Shown: one piece after another, positions 30,026-41,497 of the stretch
How positions within the stretch are numbered: the stretch's first letter is position 1
Layout: each line of letters opens with the position of its first letter
NCBI GenBank assembly: GCA_043228905.1
Contig: JBHGNT010000010.1
Location: forward strand, 2,728,001 to 2,792,000
Direction of reading: 5' to 3'
DNA length: 64,000 bases
Source of the DNA: Azolla caroliniana
Lineage: Eukaryota; Polypodiophyta
Notes under the pieces: model-generated
The model's input: the letters and a program-made list of their open reading frames with translations, nothing else
The model's database searches: none
What the model was told of the DNA's origin: nothing
Position numbers and translations under genes: made by a program

Positions 30026-30952
30026 TACCTTCAGGATTTCTTTTGTTCTATATGAATTTATGACATTGCAGTATTGAAAACAACTTCCCACATTTGGAGT
30101 TGACCAGAGTATTTTTGAGATTTTTCTCCAACATCCATGCACTGCCATACACATCTTATCCATTGATTCCTAGTCTCAACTCAGAAGATTCTTGGCTGTG
30201 CATTGACCACATTTTCCCCTTCAAGCACCAGAGTCGTTTCAGGTTGCTGAAAGTTGTCCTTTTAAATCCATCCAGGGTTTTATGTATAGCATTTGATATA
30301 ACCTCACCCTTGATCAAATCTATACATCTTTTCATGCTTCTGGTCCCTCTTTTTAGGCTCTCTCCTCTACTTATGGACAGTGTATTTCATCTTATAAGTT
30401 TATCGATTGTGTTTCATTCTCTGCTTTGAAATGTTATTCCTTCCAACTCCATCCATTTTGAATACAAAAGTAGATGAGGAAATGGACAACGAAACAAATA
30501 ATTGCTTTTTCTAAGTTCCTTTAAGATTAATTCAAAAAATGTGCCAGACACAGATTTTTATTACATTAAGTGATTTTCTCATATGAACCAATGCACTCTT
30601 CCAGGTATAGTATCTATCATCTTAATTCCACAAATGCAGTATGACTTATGAATGCTGGAATGAGTAAAAATGCTGTGAATTGAAAATTGCAAATATGCAT
30701 CCAGTGCACAATGATGCATTTTTTCAGGAACATCTATTATGCTGATTCAGCAAATCCAATGAACTACTGATTCTTGAAAGTTCATCAATAATGAGCTTGA
30801 AAAACAAATGACTACATGAATTATTGCAAACTAGAACCGAAACATTTGTAGCTTGAAATGAGCTGCTATTTTTTTTTCCAAGTTCATCTATCATGAGTTT
30901 GAAGTGAAATGAGAATATGAAGAGTCCTAGGGAAAAACAAACCTGTGGCCGG
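30026..30952. other. No gene seen
   Basis: A 111-codon plus-strand frame at 30094-30429 is hydrophobic and Leu/Ser/Phe-rich, with no family resemblance; I treat it as chance. The rest is AT-rich. If the candidate gene at 30953-31413 is real, this is its intron or 3' region. Confidence 0.35.
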
Positions 30953-31413
30953 TATTAGAGAAATAAGCTTCCAAGCTCCTGCGTGTAAAGGAGGAAGCGG
31001 AATCATTGTAGAGGAGCATGTCGGAAGAAAAGCAGAGAGGCACCGCAAGCTGTGGAAAAAGGGAAAGAAAACGAGAATGGATAATGAAGAAGGAGAGAGG
31101 AAATTATTTTATACCAAAAACATATTCTTCATTAGTAGAAATTCTACATACATGACAAAATGATTAAACATAATTTTTTAGGAGGGAGGAATTTGTTAAG
31201 ATAAAAAGAGGGAACAAAACGCTAAGAAAGAGGCTGCGGGGGATTCTTACCTGAGATCTGCAGGACGAACGTGCCGACAATGATGAGGCAGAGAAGAAGA
31301 AGAAGAAGAAGAAGGAGGAGGCTTCGCGGGAAGGCGACGAATGGGAGAACGAAGTGAAGGAGATGATAGGGCGTCACAGCATCGCGACAGTCTGGAAGCG
31401 CAAGCTCTGGCCA
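30953..31413 (-). CDS. Candidate first two exons of an organelle-targeted protein gene
   Basis: On the minus strand an ATG at 31413 opens a 53-codon Arg/Ser/Pro-rich, acid-poor leader (MARACASRLSRCCDALSSPS, then a Pro and poly-Ser run) that looks like a mitochondrial or plastid presequence. It runs into a consensus donor (CTCAG|GTAAGA, about 31250). A second exon may start after CTTTTTCCACAG near 31052 and read SLRCLSAFLPTCSS, then TMIPLPPLHAGAWK, to about 30953. I cannot complete the gene or name a family. The region is free of transposon signatures, and the poly-Ser run is encoded by a (TTC)n repeat, which also makes an artefactual plus-strand frame. Confidence 0.3.
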
Positions 31414-31663
31414 TGGCGGCTGCCTGCCGTCTTCTTCTTCTTCTTCTTCTTCTGCTCCTTCCGTCCTTCGTGGATTGGTGGCGCTCAGAAGAACCTTCTA
31501 GACCGCAGGGGGAGCAGAAGACGCTTTCTAGGGTTTGCTTTCAATCGACTCGGGTTCGAATCTCGCTTCCCTTCATTTAGACGAGAAGCCTACTACCTAA
31601 CTCTTTCTACAATACAATATAACAATATAATCATAGATTGATAGAGGAGGCTAGTACTAGCAA

Positions 31664-32494
31664 TGGGCCCGGCTGCGGTTTCGGCTCGAACCGAACCGAA
31701 CCGTTAACCCATGGTTTAAAGGTTTATAAGTTCCAAAATAATTAAATGGTTTGGTTTGGTTTTAATTATTAATAAACAGTTCGGTTTGTTTTTGAAACTG
31801 GGGTTTATCATTTTATACGTTTAAATGGTTTCGGCTCAAACCGAATTGAACCGTTAGTCCATGGTTGAAAGGTTTACAAGTTCCAAAATAATTAAATGGT
31901 TTGGTTTGGTTTTAATTATTAATAAACAGTTCGGTTTGGTTTTGAAACCGTCGACCGACGTTTATCGTTTTATAGGTTTAAGTGGTTTGGTTTAAAGGTT
32001 TATGTAATTTGAAACTGGGGTTTATCGTTTCATAGGTTTAAAGGTTTATGTAAACGTTTTGGGCTAATTTTTTTTATCCCTTAAATATTTATGTAACGTA
32101 ATGGTTTAATTAATGTTTTTTATTGATTTAATTCACTTAACTTAAATGTTTATTTAATCTAATGGTTTAATTTAATGCTTATTTATTTATTTATTTTAAC
32201 ATAAATGCTTATTTAATTTAGTATATTTTTATTTAATTAATTTTTTAATTAGTTTGGCTTAAATGTAGTTAGGTTTAAACTTTTTATTAAATGGCTCGGT
32301 TTGGTTTTAACTTTTCCCTAAACGGTTATGGTTTAAACAGTTTGGCTTACCTTTTCTTAAATGGTTTGGCTTAATGACTTGAAAGTTCATAAACGGTTTG
32401 GTTTGGTTTGGTTTTTGTTTTATATAAATGGTTTGGTTCAATTCAGGTTGGTTTCAAGGCAAATAAATCAAACCGAATGGGGCCCATTGCTACA
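31664..32494. mobile_element. TIR-bounded non-autonomous element (MITE-like), copy 2
   Basis: The ends are TAGCAATGGGCCC and, inverted, GGGCCCATTGCTA: a 13-bp perfect terminal inverted repeat. The interior is built from degenerate GGTTTGGTTTGGTTTT and AACCGAACCGAACC strings. A roughly 150-bp segment is tandemly duplicated (about 31685-31832 and 31833-31985, both with CCATGGTT(T/G)AAAGGTTTA and AATTAAATGGTTTGG). It has no coding frame. It is the same family as 1773-2427. Flanks (GCTAGTAC / CATGCTAC) are only partly alike, so a target duplication is not proven. Confidence 0.6.
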
Positions 32495-32859
32495 TGCTAC
32501 TAACTCTTATAGAATACAATAGAAGAGAAGTGATGTTCTTGTATGGGACCAAATTTGAAGCCAAATTTGATCTATAGGACCAAATCAACATATCATCTTG
32601 TATGTTACTTGAGGGTTACTACTACTTTTTAGCAAAAGCTCTCGATGTGAAAATGGTGTGAAAATAATGCATGCACATATGTGCTTACCCTTCTTGGTGA
32701 ACATTTGAGTACAAGACACTCACATTATCGTGCTTGTCTAACAAGTCATCATGTTTCTTGCGAATTACCTTTTACGTTGAGCATGAGATACATAAGTGAC
32801 GTTCATCCTCGACCAAGTTTTCATTGCATATCTTCATGTTTGCATGATGACTCCATGAC

Positions 32860-34236
32860 GTTACCTCAACGCTTGACTTGTGTAAGTGATTCCAAGAAAG
32901 TGTTAAGGCTCTTCAAGAGCCAAGGCCCATTGGGGGTAGCGAGATGTGATTGGATACATTTCAACATTTTTCCCCTTATTTTGGGGCCAACAGTGGGGGT
33001 TAATATTTGCAATGCAATATTCCAATTTCGACATTTTAGCATCTTGACCACGTCATTCCTTAGTGCCCCTAATAATCTATCCTCAATCATCACATACTTC
33101 ATAGCATCATCTAAAAGCTCCAATAGGTCTTTCACACCCCTAAACCCCACCCCATCTTCATAGCCATTAGTTTTTTGTGCCTTGCATCCTATGTTCCAAG
33201 TTTATTTGGGCAATCAATGACCACAATTTCTTGAATATTGTAATATACTTGAAATACTCTTTGCATGGTTAGTACCTCTATGGGTTGAGCACCTATTTCT
33301 AATAACATGATAGGATAGGGTGTTGAGGATTTTACCCCCAATTGTCTATGTAAGAACATTTTTGGGATTTTCTCTATTTCATTCCATGCACTAGTGAGTC
33401 AATGCCACCCCACACTTCCACTCCACAAAGCAACACTTGGACCACCATAGAATTGAATAACATCAATCTCCAATCCCACCCTCGAGTATCACTTTGATTG
33501 CACTAATTCTCAAACATATAATAACTATTCCAACCGGCTTGAAATCTAGAATCATGGGATACATTCCACCTATTTGTCAATGGGACATTAACGGCAACAT
33601 ATTTGAAGCTTTGCATTAATTTTATTGGTTCTCCCTTGTGTGTAAAGATGGGGTAGTGTCTTGGTTCCATTGCCTTTATTGTCATCATTTTCGTTTTGTC
33701 CACATTAACAATTAGCCCATTGATTTGATTGAATGTGTCCAATATATCATTGTAAGTGTTGCATATCATCCAAATTATATGAGAATAAAACGTCACCAAC
33801 ATATCGAGTATAACAATAAGCTCATGCATGAGTTTTTGCCCATCAAATTCTTCGTCTTTTACAAGTTGAACTCTCTTTACTATTTCTTCAAGTTTATCGA
33901 TGCATAGACCAAAGAGTGTAGGAGAGAGTGGGCACTCTTGCTTGACCCCCATGTTGCTCAAAAAGTACTTTGAGAAACCATTATCCATTTTCAATTGGCA
34001 CCTACCTTGGTCATACAATTGAGCTACAACTGTTGAATATTTTGTCATACAATTGAGCCACAAAACAACAACATTGCATTTTCTTCCATGATCGATAGCT
34101 GAATATTTTGTCCTAAAGCATGCTAGACCAAGTGCTCGTTTGTGATGATGTTAGCTACTCTTTTGGTCCATGATAGTGTTATATAACTTGACCATAACCG
34201 AGCTAACCATGATAGTTCGATAGTTGGATACCAAAT
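32860..34236 (-). pseudogene. LINE (non-LTR) reverse transcriptase, 3' part, split by copia A2
   Basis: At the right edge the minus strand reads SNYRTIMV...KLYNTIMDQK. Then 34063-33503 has FLSNMGVKQECPLSPTLFGL (the GVRQGCPLSP block of LINE RT), NVDKTKMMTIK and FKYVAVNVPLT. Further left (about 33490-33180) in broken frames is the VxLCGVEVWGGIDSLVHG-like tail, and 33150-32866 has an open stretch with GALRNDVVKMLKCRNWN. The expected FADD box near 33790 is degraded (LVTFYSHI). Non-LTR elements copy themselves by target-primed reverse transcription. The N-terminal part lies beyond copia A2 at 47303-47900. Confidence 0.7.
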
Positions 34237-34649
34237 TGTAAACGTAAGTGTTTGCGGAAGCGTAAAACAGAGAACAACACACACACACACAGAGAGAGCG
34301 AGCGAGAGAGACAGAGAGAGCATAACACAATTTCAAAATTATATCAAGACTCTGTACACACACTGTGCTAAGTAGCACTATTTATACAAGTCCTTTTGGG
34401 ACTGACAGAAGTACCATGTACTTCAATGCTCACACGAGCATCTGACACTTACTACGAGACTATAGCTACCTAGTAGTCTATCCTATACTAGGCTTCCGAT
34501 TGGACTTCCGGTTACGGATTACACCCGGCCTCCACTGCTTGCCGGTTCGGTTGCTCACCATAATACCGATCCGTTTCGCCCGATCCGTCTCGCTTATCGG
34601 CTCCGGCTTATTCAGCCGATCCGGCTCCGGTTGAGCTTGCCGCTCAACA
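34237..34649 (-). repeat. Copia A2 3' LTR (left in the window)
   Basis: 413 bp, from TGTAAACGTAAGTG to GCCGCTCAACA on the plus strand. The adjacent CTCCCCCTCAAGC (34650-) is the complement of the polypurine tract. It contains an AC/AG microsatellite (about 34278-34320). Confidence 0.92.
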
Positions 34650-34754
34650 CTCCCCCTCAAGCTCAACTTGAGGTGGGGTCGTAGTGTCAACCTCTGTGGC
34701 AGTCGGTTCTTCCAAACGACTTCTCCTGGCGTCACTCCGCCTTGCTCGCGCTCC

Positions 34755-34864
34755 TCATCCGGTCCGGTCTCGTTTGCCGTCCCTTTGGTTCTGCGCGCCT
34801 CGACCCTCTCGGTCGGCATGTCTGCTCAATAGGCCCATCTCAGCACTCACGTTGCTGTGACTCC
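34755..34864 (-). other. Copia A2 additional frame, 3' piece (beyond the gypsy C insertion)
   Basis: 34 further codons lie left of gypsy C and in frame with the piece at 41969-42388 across the target duplication, ending at TGA (34755-34757). The composition is basic and polar (REGRGAQNQRDGKRDR), like the end of the matching frame in copia A1. Confidence 0.45.
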
Positions 34865-35335
34865 TGTTAAGAGTCTATTACTAATCAATAGACCAAATCA
34901 AGTAAAAAGGAAGAAAATAGATTGGATAGAAGAACCCGTTCCACCCGACCACCCCCGAGCTATGATCTAGACATAGCCAACCTACCACCGACGTCCCATA
35001 CCGCCGGATATTAGGATGACTAATACCTTGGAAGAGATAAACACGATCGTCGAGACGAAAGCCTAGCCTGCACCACCGGTGTCTACGACAGCAGCCTTCC
35101 GACGTCATCCCTATGAGGGTAGCTAAGCCTCATATTTATACCTTTTCCTAGGCCCCTTGAATAGATGTGCCTTTCTAAAAGGCTCTCTATTCATTGGTTG
35201 TCTAAATCATGATAGTGCATGCACATATCATTCATTCTATCCAATCATTAGTCCCCTTTTTAATAATAGTGAACATACCCTTCACTAATGTAAATATTAG
35301 TGACCTACCCTCACCAACGTTATGTGTACATAACA
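34865..35335 (-). repeat. Gypsy C 3' LTR (left in the window)
   Basis: 471 bp, TGTTAAGAGTC...TACATAACA. On the element strand TATAAATATGAGG (complement of 35129-35141) is the probable TATA box. The polypurine tract is the complement of TACTCCCCTACTTC (35336-35349), overlapping the end of the gag-pol frame. Confidence 0.95.
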
Positions 35336-35342
35336 TACTCCC

Positions 35343-38300
35343 CTACTTCAAAAGATTGCACTCTTGCAATATAAAGTGAGGAAATTGTGCCTTAAGCGAA
35401 TGCTCGCGTTCCCATGTGGCATCATCAATAGGTTTATCCATCCATTTGATCTTGAATAGCCGAATCTCTTTAGAACGTAAACGTTTAGTACGAGAATCAA
35501 GAATTCGTTCAGGAACATGAGGTTTGTAAGAAAAATCCTCTAATGTTACAAGATCTTGGATTGTGATGGTGTTATCACCAGAGCCTAAAAATGGTTTTAG
35601 ACGACTAACGTGAAAAACAGGATGAATACCCACGTTACGAGGTAAGGCAAGGTGATAAGCAGATGACCCAACTCGCTTAAGGATTTCAAATGGGCCACAA
35701 TATCGTGGGGCTAACTTAGCGCACTTGCCCGTAGATAATGACGTAGAATCAGTCGGGACACGCAAAAAAACTTTTTGACCAATAGTAAATGCACGAGGAC
35801 GTCTATCCTGATCAGCATAAAATCGAGCACGATCTTGAGCTGTCTTGACATTTTCTTTGGCAATATGCAACATTTGGTTCATGTCTTGCAAAAAATTGCG
35901 TGTACTGTCTAATGTATCACGATGAATCGTGACATCAACTGGGGCACGTGGCTGAAAACCATACATCAACATAAAAGGACTATATCCAGTGGATGTATGT
36001 TTAGAGCTATTATAGGCAAATTCTAAGATAGGAAGGTATTGCTCCCACTTAGAAGGGGTTTTTGCTACATAAGCTCGAAGCATGTCCTCAATAATTTGAT
36101 TAACTCGTTTAGTTTGTCCATCAGACTGAGGATGATCTGCGGAACTCATGCTCAACGTAGTTTCTAGTTTCTTAAAGACCTGAGTCCAAAAGTCACTAGT
36201 AAACTTGGAATCTCGATCACTAACAATATCCATCGGTAATCCATAAAAACGAAATAACTCATCAACAAATTGATAAGCCAACTGTCGAGCGGTTACCGTG
36301 GTTTTTGTAGGAATAAATCTAGCTAATTTTGTTAGCCTGTCAACGACAACCCATATGGCATCATGACCCCTCTGTGTACGAGGTAAACTAACAATAAAAT
36401 CCATCGAGATACTTTCCCATTTATTGTTGGGAATATCTAAGGGATGTAAAAGACCAGTAGCTTTAAGTCGTTCCGACTTATTAATCTGACATTGTAAGCA
36501 TTGAGTTACGTATTTATGCACGTCAGAGCGCATCTTAGGCCAGAAAAAAGTACACGAGATGAGAACGAGTGTGCGTTGTATTCCAGGATGACCAGCAGAT
36601 GGTGCATCATGACATTCATGAAAAAATTTCTGTTTAACATTTGGTAAATCTGGAACACAGATCTTTCCACTACGGTAGAGCAAACCGTTTGTAATGTGAA
36701 AGGTCGCCTTCGAGGGTAGGGTGCTAGTATCGGCATCTAAACCAGATTCGGCTTTCGTCCAGTATTTTGAGAAATAACTGTCATCAAGGTATTTCCCTCG
36801 AAGGTGATCTAAAAGATCAGATTTTATTTCCGTGAAGCTAAGCATGTTAACTTCTTTAATGCGACTAAGAGCATCAGCAACGGTGTTCATAGAACCCTTG
36901 CGATATCGTATGGAAAAATCAAAATCTTGCATAAGGTCAGCCCAACGGCCTTTACGACCAACAAGATCGGGCTGGTCACAAAAATACTTTAATGATTGAT
37001 GGTCTGTTGTAACCACAAATTTATTTCCATAGAGATAGTGCCTCCATGTTTTAAGTGCGTGTATCACCGCAAACAACTCTTTCTCTTGAACCGAATACCG
37101 AGATTGAGCAGCATCAAGCTTCTTACTTTCAAAAGCAATAGGGTGACCACCTTGATAAAGAACGGCACCAATAGCATAATCACTAGCATCGGTTTCAATT
37201 GAGAAAGGCTTAGAAGGGTCTGGTAATAGAAGAGTGGGAGCCTGACACACATGCTCCTTGAGTGTCTCAAATGATTTGTCAAGTTTTTCATTCCATGAAA
37301 TTGGTTTGACAGACTTACGTGGATGACCTTTTAAAAGATCAGTTAATGGCGTAGTCAATTTGGAATAGTTACGAATTGATTTTCGTAAAAATCCAACAAA
37401 CCCTAAGAATGATCTAAGTTCACGAATATTACGAGGAATGGGCCAAAGTTTAACCTTTTCAATACGAGAAGGTTCAATTTCAACGCCCTTTTCTGTAATT
37501 AAATGACCTAGGTACACAATAGATTTTTGGAAGAAGTCACATTTTGAATGTTTTGCATAGAAAGAGTTGTCACGCAACTTTCGCAAAACAAATCGAACAT
37601 GTTGAACATGATCTTGCAAGGTACGGCTATATATCAAAATATCATCCAAGAAGACGACAACAAAATCACCGAGTTGATCTCGGAAAACATCATTCATCGC
37701 TTGTTGGAATGTGGCTGGAGCATTAGTCAACCCAAACGGCATGACTAAAAACTCATAATGGCCATAGCGCGTACGAAAAGCGGTTTTAGGAATATCATCC
37801 TCGGCGATGCGAATCTGATGATAACCAGTTCGTAAGTCAATTTTCGTAAAATATCGAGCCCCGTGCAAACGATCAATCAAATCATCGGCACGAGGTAATG
37901 GATATGCATTCTTAATTGTCATTTTATTCAAACGGCGATAATTGATACACATTCGCCACGAACCTTCCTTCTTCTTGACTAATAGAACTGGCGCACCCCA
38001 AGGTGATTTACTATACCTAATGTGGCCCATACTCAAGTATTCCTTAAGTTGTTTAGCGATCTCATCCTCTTCTAATCGACTAAGTCGGTAAGGTGGAATG
38101 CTCACAGGAGCAGCCCCAGGGATGAGTTCAATTTGATGGTCCACATTACGTTTAGGTGGTAAAGTAAGCGGTAATTCAGTAGGAAACACATCTTGAAAAT
38201 CCTCTAAAATAGAGTCGAGTAATCGTTGCTCAAAATGTGGTAATTGTGTGGCGTCAATATTAAAATAATAAAATTGAACCGCAGGATCAATTACACACGA

Positions 38301-39746
38301 ATAAATTAATGAACTAGAATACTCACTTAAAGATTTAGAAGACACAAGTGAATGAGAAGGAAGTTTGGAACATTGAATAAAATGTTTACAATTATTAAGT
38401 TCAAATGTGATTGAGTGATTAACCCAATCAATGGACAAAGAAGGGTTTTTATTAAAAAACCAAGGATATCCTAAAATGACATCTGCGGATTGTAATTTCA
38501 TAACATGAAAGTCAAGCTTCTCCAAATAAGTATCTATTTGAATTGGCAGTTGACAAACAATGCCACTGATGTATTGAACGTTTCCATTTGCCATGTGAAC
38601 TTGATAGATATGATCACTTGCGTTTATGTGGAGCTCCATTTGCTGCACAAAGTGATCATTAAGAAAATTGTGAGAACTACCAGAATCAAACAAGAAATGT
38701 GCTTGTGTTCCATTGATATATCCGACTGCTCGGAGTAAATCATTAGGTCCAAGTAAATGTGAAGGAAAAGTGCATTCACATAAACTTAAGTGATTGGTAT
38801 GAACTTCAACAATATCAAAAGACTCACCTGTGTGACTCGTAGATTTGTCTTGAGGAGGGGTGTTCATTGACTTCCTCTCAAGACGACGACAGGTATCCTT
38901 TGTGTGGCCCCGCTTCTTGCAATATGCACAGAAGAGGTTCGGTTTCTTTGAGTCGCGGTCAAGAGTGTCACTGGATTGCTTACGTTTCCCAATGAACTTG
39001 ACATTCGGAGTTTTGGCGAACTCAGGTTTATTGTGGTCTTTCTTGGAAGTCCTATGGTATCGCAGCACAATGTTGACGGCTTCCTCGAAAGTTGTGGGGT
39101 CCTTGTCATGGACAATCCAATGATAATCCCCATTGGGAATACCATTCAAAAAACAAGCGACAAACCATTTCTCACCCGTAAGTCCCGATTTTTGGATCTG
39201 GGTCCGAGCGTGATGCACATAATCCTCGAGAGAGGTAAATGGCTTACTAGACAATGTGAGCAAGTGTTGCGCTTGTTCGGTTTGAGAAGGTGGCTGCAAG
39301 AATTGTTTCTTAAAAACATCAACGAAACCTTCCCAAGTTGTGGGTAAGTTTTTTGCGGTCCTTAGGCCACGCCACCAAGTAGCAGCTCGGCCACCTAACT
39401 CACGACCGACATAACCAATTTTTACTGCATCGGGCTTGGGATGAAGCTCAAAGTGAGACTCCCAACGACCAAGCCAAGTGCTAATAGCCTCCTCGGTTCT
39501 TTCTTTCTTATCTCCCTTGAAAGGCGTGACTACGAAGGAAGGTTCACCTTCTTTCTTGGACTCAATAGTTAATTCTTGGAATTTCTTTTCCAATGCCATA
39601 TTGGCCTGTCTCATTTCGGCCAATTGATTCAAGGTAGTAGTGAGCAATTGCTCAATAGTGATCTCAGCTTGTGTGCGAGATGCGGATTGGGGTTGAGAGG
39701 TCTCATTTGAAGAGATCGTTCCAACTGCGTTCAAAACTTGTTCCAT
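35343..39746 (-). CDS. Gypsy C Gag-Pol polyprotein with chromodomain, 1467 aa, uninterrupted
   Basis: Domains by residue: coiled-coil-prone start (25-62); Gag core (about 70-235); CCHC knuckle C273-C276-H281-C286; aspartic protease D354-S-G; RT about 560-730 with active site FLDD 699-702; RNase H about 845-960 with D853, E890 and D915; integrase finger H1043/H1053/C1083/C1086; integrase core with D1116 and D1177; GPF tail about 1350; chromodomain about 1411-1455 (ERILD...FKIKW...ATWERE). The third integrase acid should be residue 1213 (35 residues after D1177), in GQTERVNQ. Here the codon is AAA (36108-36110), giving Lys; gypsy B has GAA. A chromodomain can tether the integration complex to methylated histone H3. 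Gag and Pol share one frame with no shift. Confidence 0.95.
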   Translation of the reverse strand: MEQVLNAVGTISSNETSQPQSASRTQAEITIEQLLTTTLNQLAEMRQANMALEKKFQELTIESKKEGEPSFVVTPFKGDKKERTEEAISTWLGRWESHFELHPKPDAVKIGYVGRELGGRAATWWRGLRTAKNLPTTWEGFVDVFKKQFLQPPSQTEQAQHLLTLSSKPFTSLEDYVHHARTQIQKSGLTGEKWFVACFLNGIPNGDYHWIVHDKDPTTFEEAVNIVLRYHRTSKKDHNKPEFAKTPNVKFIGKRKQSSDTLDRDSKKPNLFCAYCKKRGHTKDTCRRLERKSMNTPPQDKSTSHTGESFDIVEVHTNHLSLCECTFPSHLLGPNDLLRAVGYINGTQAHFLFDSGSSHNFLNDHFVQQMELHINASDHIYQVHMANGNVQYISGIVCQLPIQIDTYLEKLDFHVMKLQSADVILGYPWFFNKNPSLSIDWVNHSITFELNNCKHFIQCSKLPSHSLVSSKSLSEYSSSLIYSCVIDPAVQFYYFNIDATQLPHFEQRLLDSILEDFQDVFPTELPLTLPPKRNVDHQIELIPGAAPVSIPPYRLSRLEEDEIAKQLKEYLSMGHIRYSKSPWGAPVLLVKKKEGSWRMCINYRRLNKMTIKNAYPLPRADDLIDRLHGARYFTKIDLRTGYHQIRIAEDDIPKTAFRTRYGHYEFLVMPFGLTNAPATFQQAMNDVFRDQLGDFVVVFLDDILIYSRTLQDHVQHVRFVLRKLRDNSFYAKHSKCDFFQKSIVYLGHLITEKGVEIEPSRIEKVKLWPIPRNIRELRSFLGFVGFLRKSIRNYSKLTTPLTDLLKGHPRKSVKPISWNEKLDKSFETLKEHVCQAPTLLLPDPSKPFSIETDASDYAIGAVLYQGGHPIAFESKKLDAAQSRYSVQEKELFAVIHALKTWRHYLYGNKFVVTTDHQSLKYFCDQPDLVGRKGRWADLMQDFDFSIRYRKGSMNTVADALSRIKEVNMLSFTEIKSDLLDHLRGKYLDDSYFSKYWTKAESGLDADTSTLPSKATFHITNGLLYRSGKICVPDLPNVKQKFFHECHDAPSAGHPGIQRTLVLISCTFFWPKMRSDVHKYVTQCLQCQINKSERLKATGLLHPLDIPNNKWESISMDFIVSLPRTQRGHDAIWVVVDRLTKLARFIPTKTTVTARQLAYQFVDELFRFYGLPMDIVSDRDSKFTSDFWTQVFKKLETTLSMSSADHPQSDGQTKRVNQIIEDMLRAYVAKTPSKWEQYLPILEFAYNSSKHTSTGYSPFMLMYGFQPRAPVDVTIHRDTLDSTRNFLQDMNQMLHIAKENVKTAQDRARFYADQDRRPRAFTIGQKVFLRVPTDSTSLSTGKCAKLAPRYCGPFEILKRVGSSAYHLALPRNVGIHPVFHVSRLKPFLGSGDNTITIQDLVTLEDFSYKPHVPERILDSRTKRLRSKEIRLFKIKWMDKPIDDATWEREHSLKAQFPHFILQECNLLK

Positions 39747-41484
39747 GATGCACGCTGTGGGTATGCAATAAAATAAGGAGGTTCAGAAAATACACAAGCA
39801 AAATGAATGCTTGAAATTTTGATTGAAAGAACTTTATCCAAGAAAGTATCTCATGTCTTTACCCCTCTAGACATATGAGATGTAATTCGAGATCCGATAA
39901 CTATGGTAACACTATGGTGTTTTAAAAACCATGGGGGAAAACATAGCTAAGATGTATTTCTCGGATCTCTATCTTGAGTAATCATGGCGGCTCCCCGAGG
40001 CTCAACCATGGTTCTTACATCAATGAAATTTCCTAGATAGCCTTATATTAATGCCAACCCATCATGTATTATATGGTCGAGAAAGTGTATTACGTGAAAA
40101 AACAAGTGCACTCACAAGTAATATTCTAGTCTTGCGAGCAATAAGCAAACGTGATGATAAAATGATCAAATAAGGCACTACTCATAAGAGTTAAGTAGTG
40201 ACGAAAACAAGGGTAAAAAAAAAGAACCCATGTGTTACCTACGAAAAAAACAATGTCACAAATAAATGGGAAGTGCGAGGTATGCACATATACATCCCAA
40301 TATGATTGTTATAACTTGCACAATTGTGACATAAGCCACAAATTGATACAAGTGATGACGGTGTTGTGCGCAAAGATGTAATACTCAAATCCATGAGTAA
40401 AACATCAATAAGGGAACTCATATGGTTTTACTCGTTTTCTAAGGCTTGATGATAAGAGTTAAACCTAGATGACCCGTTGAAAAAAAATCGTTCAACAAAC
40501 CACTCCATACGAAAAAATAGTCTACACGTAAAGGTTACATTAAAATAAACGATGTAAATACTTTATACATGAAAAGGAAGTGGAAAAAGGAGAGTTAATT
40601 GTGGGCGGGTAAATAATAATTACTAGAAAATCATATAAGTGAAACAATACTTATGAAATTAAAATTTAATTAGAATAATCAACAATTAGGTGTATGGAAT
40701 CAAACATGCCCTAAGATACGAAACCCTAGGGTAGTTGACATGCACCTCCTCAAGACCACCACATATCCCTAGAATCGGCCAAGTAATGGCTAATTAAAGA
40801 GGAAAGTGGCATATGTAAGCTACATATACCTTGTCAAGGCCACAACATCCCATAGAATCGGCCAATTGATGGCTAATTAAAAAGGAAAGTGGCATATGTA
40901 AGCTACATATACCTTGTCAAGGCCACAACATCCCATAGAATCGGCCAATTGATGGCTTAATAGAGAGTAGAGTGGCATAGGTAGGCAACATACACCTCGT
41001 CAAGGCCACATCATCCCTTAGAATCGGCCAAGTGATGGCTCAATAGAGGGGAAGAGTGGTATACTCAACATCATATGCAAAACGGCCATGAGATAAGCGT
41101 GTGCGATTAGAGCAAACACGCTCGACCCAATGCACAAGAATAATTATTATCGTAAGAGTTCAAGAGAGGAGAGAGTGGGATATATATCGCAATATGCAAA
41201 AGGCCATGAGTTGAGCGTGTGCGATTAGTGCAAACACGCTCGGCCCGATGCATAATAATAAGTAAAATCGTAGCGTAGTAGGAGGTAGAAAGAAAGAGAA
41301 TAAAACGTAATACCAATTTGATTCGACCATAAAGAACGCATAATAGAAAAAGAGAAGAGATCAAAAAAGAAGAATACCGGGTTTAGAGTGTTGTTTTGAT
41401 CCTGAGAAGAGCATGACGAGCCTTGTTAGATCCCCCTCGCTCACACGCAAAAAACATCAAAACAACAAAAAAATTGTTAGTAAG
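39747..41484 (-). other. Gypsy C untranslated leader with tandem repeats
   Basis: 1.7 kb of non-coding leader. From about 40733 to 41075 it has four tandem units of roughly 82 bp, each with GAATCGGCCAA(T/G)TGATGG and ACCTTGTCAAGGCCACA. From about 41060 to 41270 are two units of roughly 115 bp, each with GGCCATGAG(A/T)T(A/G)AGCGTGTGCG and GCAAACACGCTCG. It shares the TTTTAAAAACCATGGGGG block with the gypsy B leader. No protein is visible. A role in packaging or translation is possible but not shown. Confidence 0.7.
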
Positions 41485-41496
41485 GCTCTGATACCA
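41485..41496 (-). other. Gypsy C primer-binding site (initiator tRNA-Met)
   Basis: On the minus strand TGGTATCAGAGC, an exact match to the complement of the initiator tRNA-Met 3' end, one base inside the 5' LTR. This is where minus-strand cDNA synthesis starts. Confidence 0.92.
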
Positions 41497-41497
41497 C

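Noticed and set aside
30094-30429. 111-codon plus-strand hydrophobic frame
   Set aside because: Leu/Ser/Phe-rich without recognisable motifs, in a region with other chance frames.
31341-31641. Plus-strand frames with poly-Leu or poly-Phe
   Set aside because: Shadow of a (TTC)n repeat; the minus strand has the better start codon, composition and splice donor.
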